This document shows positions 63,616-64,000 of a stretch of 64,000 nt of DNA, piece after piece; position 1 is the first letter of the stretch; each line of letters opens with the position of its first letter. The DNA is taken from the NCBI RefSeq assembly GCF_026151205.1, contig NC_087073.1:7089001-7153000 (forward strand), written 5' to 3'. The DNA is from Bolinopsis microptera (Eukaryota; Ctenophora; Tentaculata; Lobata; Bolinopsidae). Made by a program: the position numbers and the translations under genes. The notes beneath the pieces are model-generated. The model worked only from the letters and a program-made list of their open reading frames with translations. It had not been told where the DNA came from and searched no databases.

Positions 63616-64000
63616 TTAAGGGGGGGGGGTTCACCCTGATTTTTTTGTGAAAATTAGTTTCGAGATAGCAGTTGACCAACAAACTAGGACCGGTGACCGA
63701 ACTTTTGAGGGGGTCCCGGACCCCAACCGCCAAACGGTGCCTGCGGGGCAGCCACGCCCATATTTGATCCAAATTAGGCCCAATTTAGCCAAATACCCTG
63801 AACATGCCCAAAACCCAGATTTTAGGTGCTCTACTTGTAGCTAGTGGTCCCCTGAACTCGTATATGAATTTTCATCAAGATTGGACAAAAAATGACTGAG
63901 TTATGAGCCAAAAACCATATGACCATATTTGGGCATACGCACCAAATTTGATCGATTTTGGCCCATAAATTGGTCAAATATCAATATTTTTGAATGAAAC
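63616..64000. mobile_element. Foldback family, further arm, cut by window end
   Basis: After TTAA (63616-63619) and a 10-base G run, the sequence follows the left arm of the 8239-9600 palindrome (GATAGCAGTTGACCAACAAAC onward) with scattered differences to the end of the window. It shows that the family is dispersed and diverged, and that TTAA plus a G run is a constant border. Confidence 0.9.

Noticed and set aside
1-64000. CRISPR array, tRNA or rRNA genes, bacterial or viral segment
   Set aside because: No repeat-spacer pattern, cloverleaf tRNA with A/B boxes or ribosomal sequence was seen. Introns and LINEs fit an animal nuclear genome.

Overview
This is an AT-rich, intron-rich, transposon-dense piece of animal nuclear DNA, probably from a marine invertebrate of the sponge or cnidarian type. 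That guess rests on the mix of CR1-group LINEs, hAT, Harbinger and piggyBac-like DNA transposons, RAG1-like sequence and small spliced exons. The species cannot be fixed from the sequence. I see no bacterial operons, rRNA, tRNA or CRISPR array. Nearly every recognisable coding region is a mobile-element gene or a broken piece of one. A few spliced minus-strand gene fragments could be host genes.

Layout. 0-8 kb: diverged repeats, a perfect hairpin, a LINE tail fragment, a TA-flanked DNA element and minus-strand exons, one with a ubiquitin-protease Cys box. 8.2-9.6 kb: a 1.36 kb near-perfect palindrome flanked by TTAA. 9.6-19 kb: a spliced minus-strand gene (9.65-10.9 kb), hAT fragments, a duplicated transposase-like block, a Gag fragment and a membrane-protein terminal exon. 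19-29 kb: a LINE fragment between AGATAAA repeats, a cloverleaf-like repeat, SGNH-esterase pieces of LINE ORF1 proteins and a complete 1.06 kb Harbinger element. 29-45 kb: a young LINE with a 16-bp target duplication, three copies of a CxxC-protein element, and a full-length 6.9 kb LINE inserted in one of those copies. 45-54.5 kb: a RAG1/Transib-like transposase region on the plus strand, broken by a 5'-truncated LINE and by a 4.04 kb piggyBac-like element that carries a 3 kb minisatellite. 54.5-64 kb: further duplicated exons, a transposase-like spliced gene, hAT and Penelope-like scraps, a MITE, a 40-base C run and another arm of the 8-9 kb foldback family.

Three things stand out. (1) The intact LINE at 33073-40007 encodes an ORF1 protein that joins an AlkB-type 2-oxoglutarate/Fe(II) dioxygenase to an SGNH esterase, and an ORF2 protein with zinc fingers, an AP endonuclease and reverse transcriptase. 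(2) The RAG1-like C-terminus reads open across the piggyBac-like element once that element and one TTAA copy are set aside, which confirms the boundaries to the base. (3) The piggyBac-like element has TTAACCC ends, many copies of a 16-bp palindrome near both ends and about 70 copies of a 42-bp G-rich repeat.
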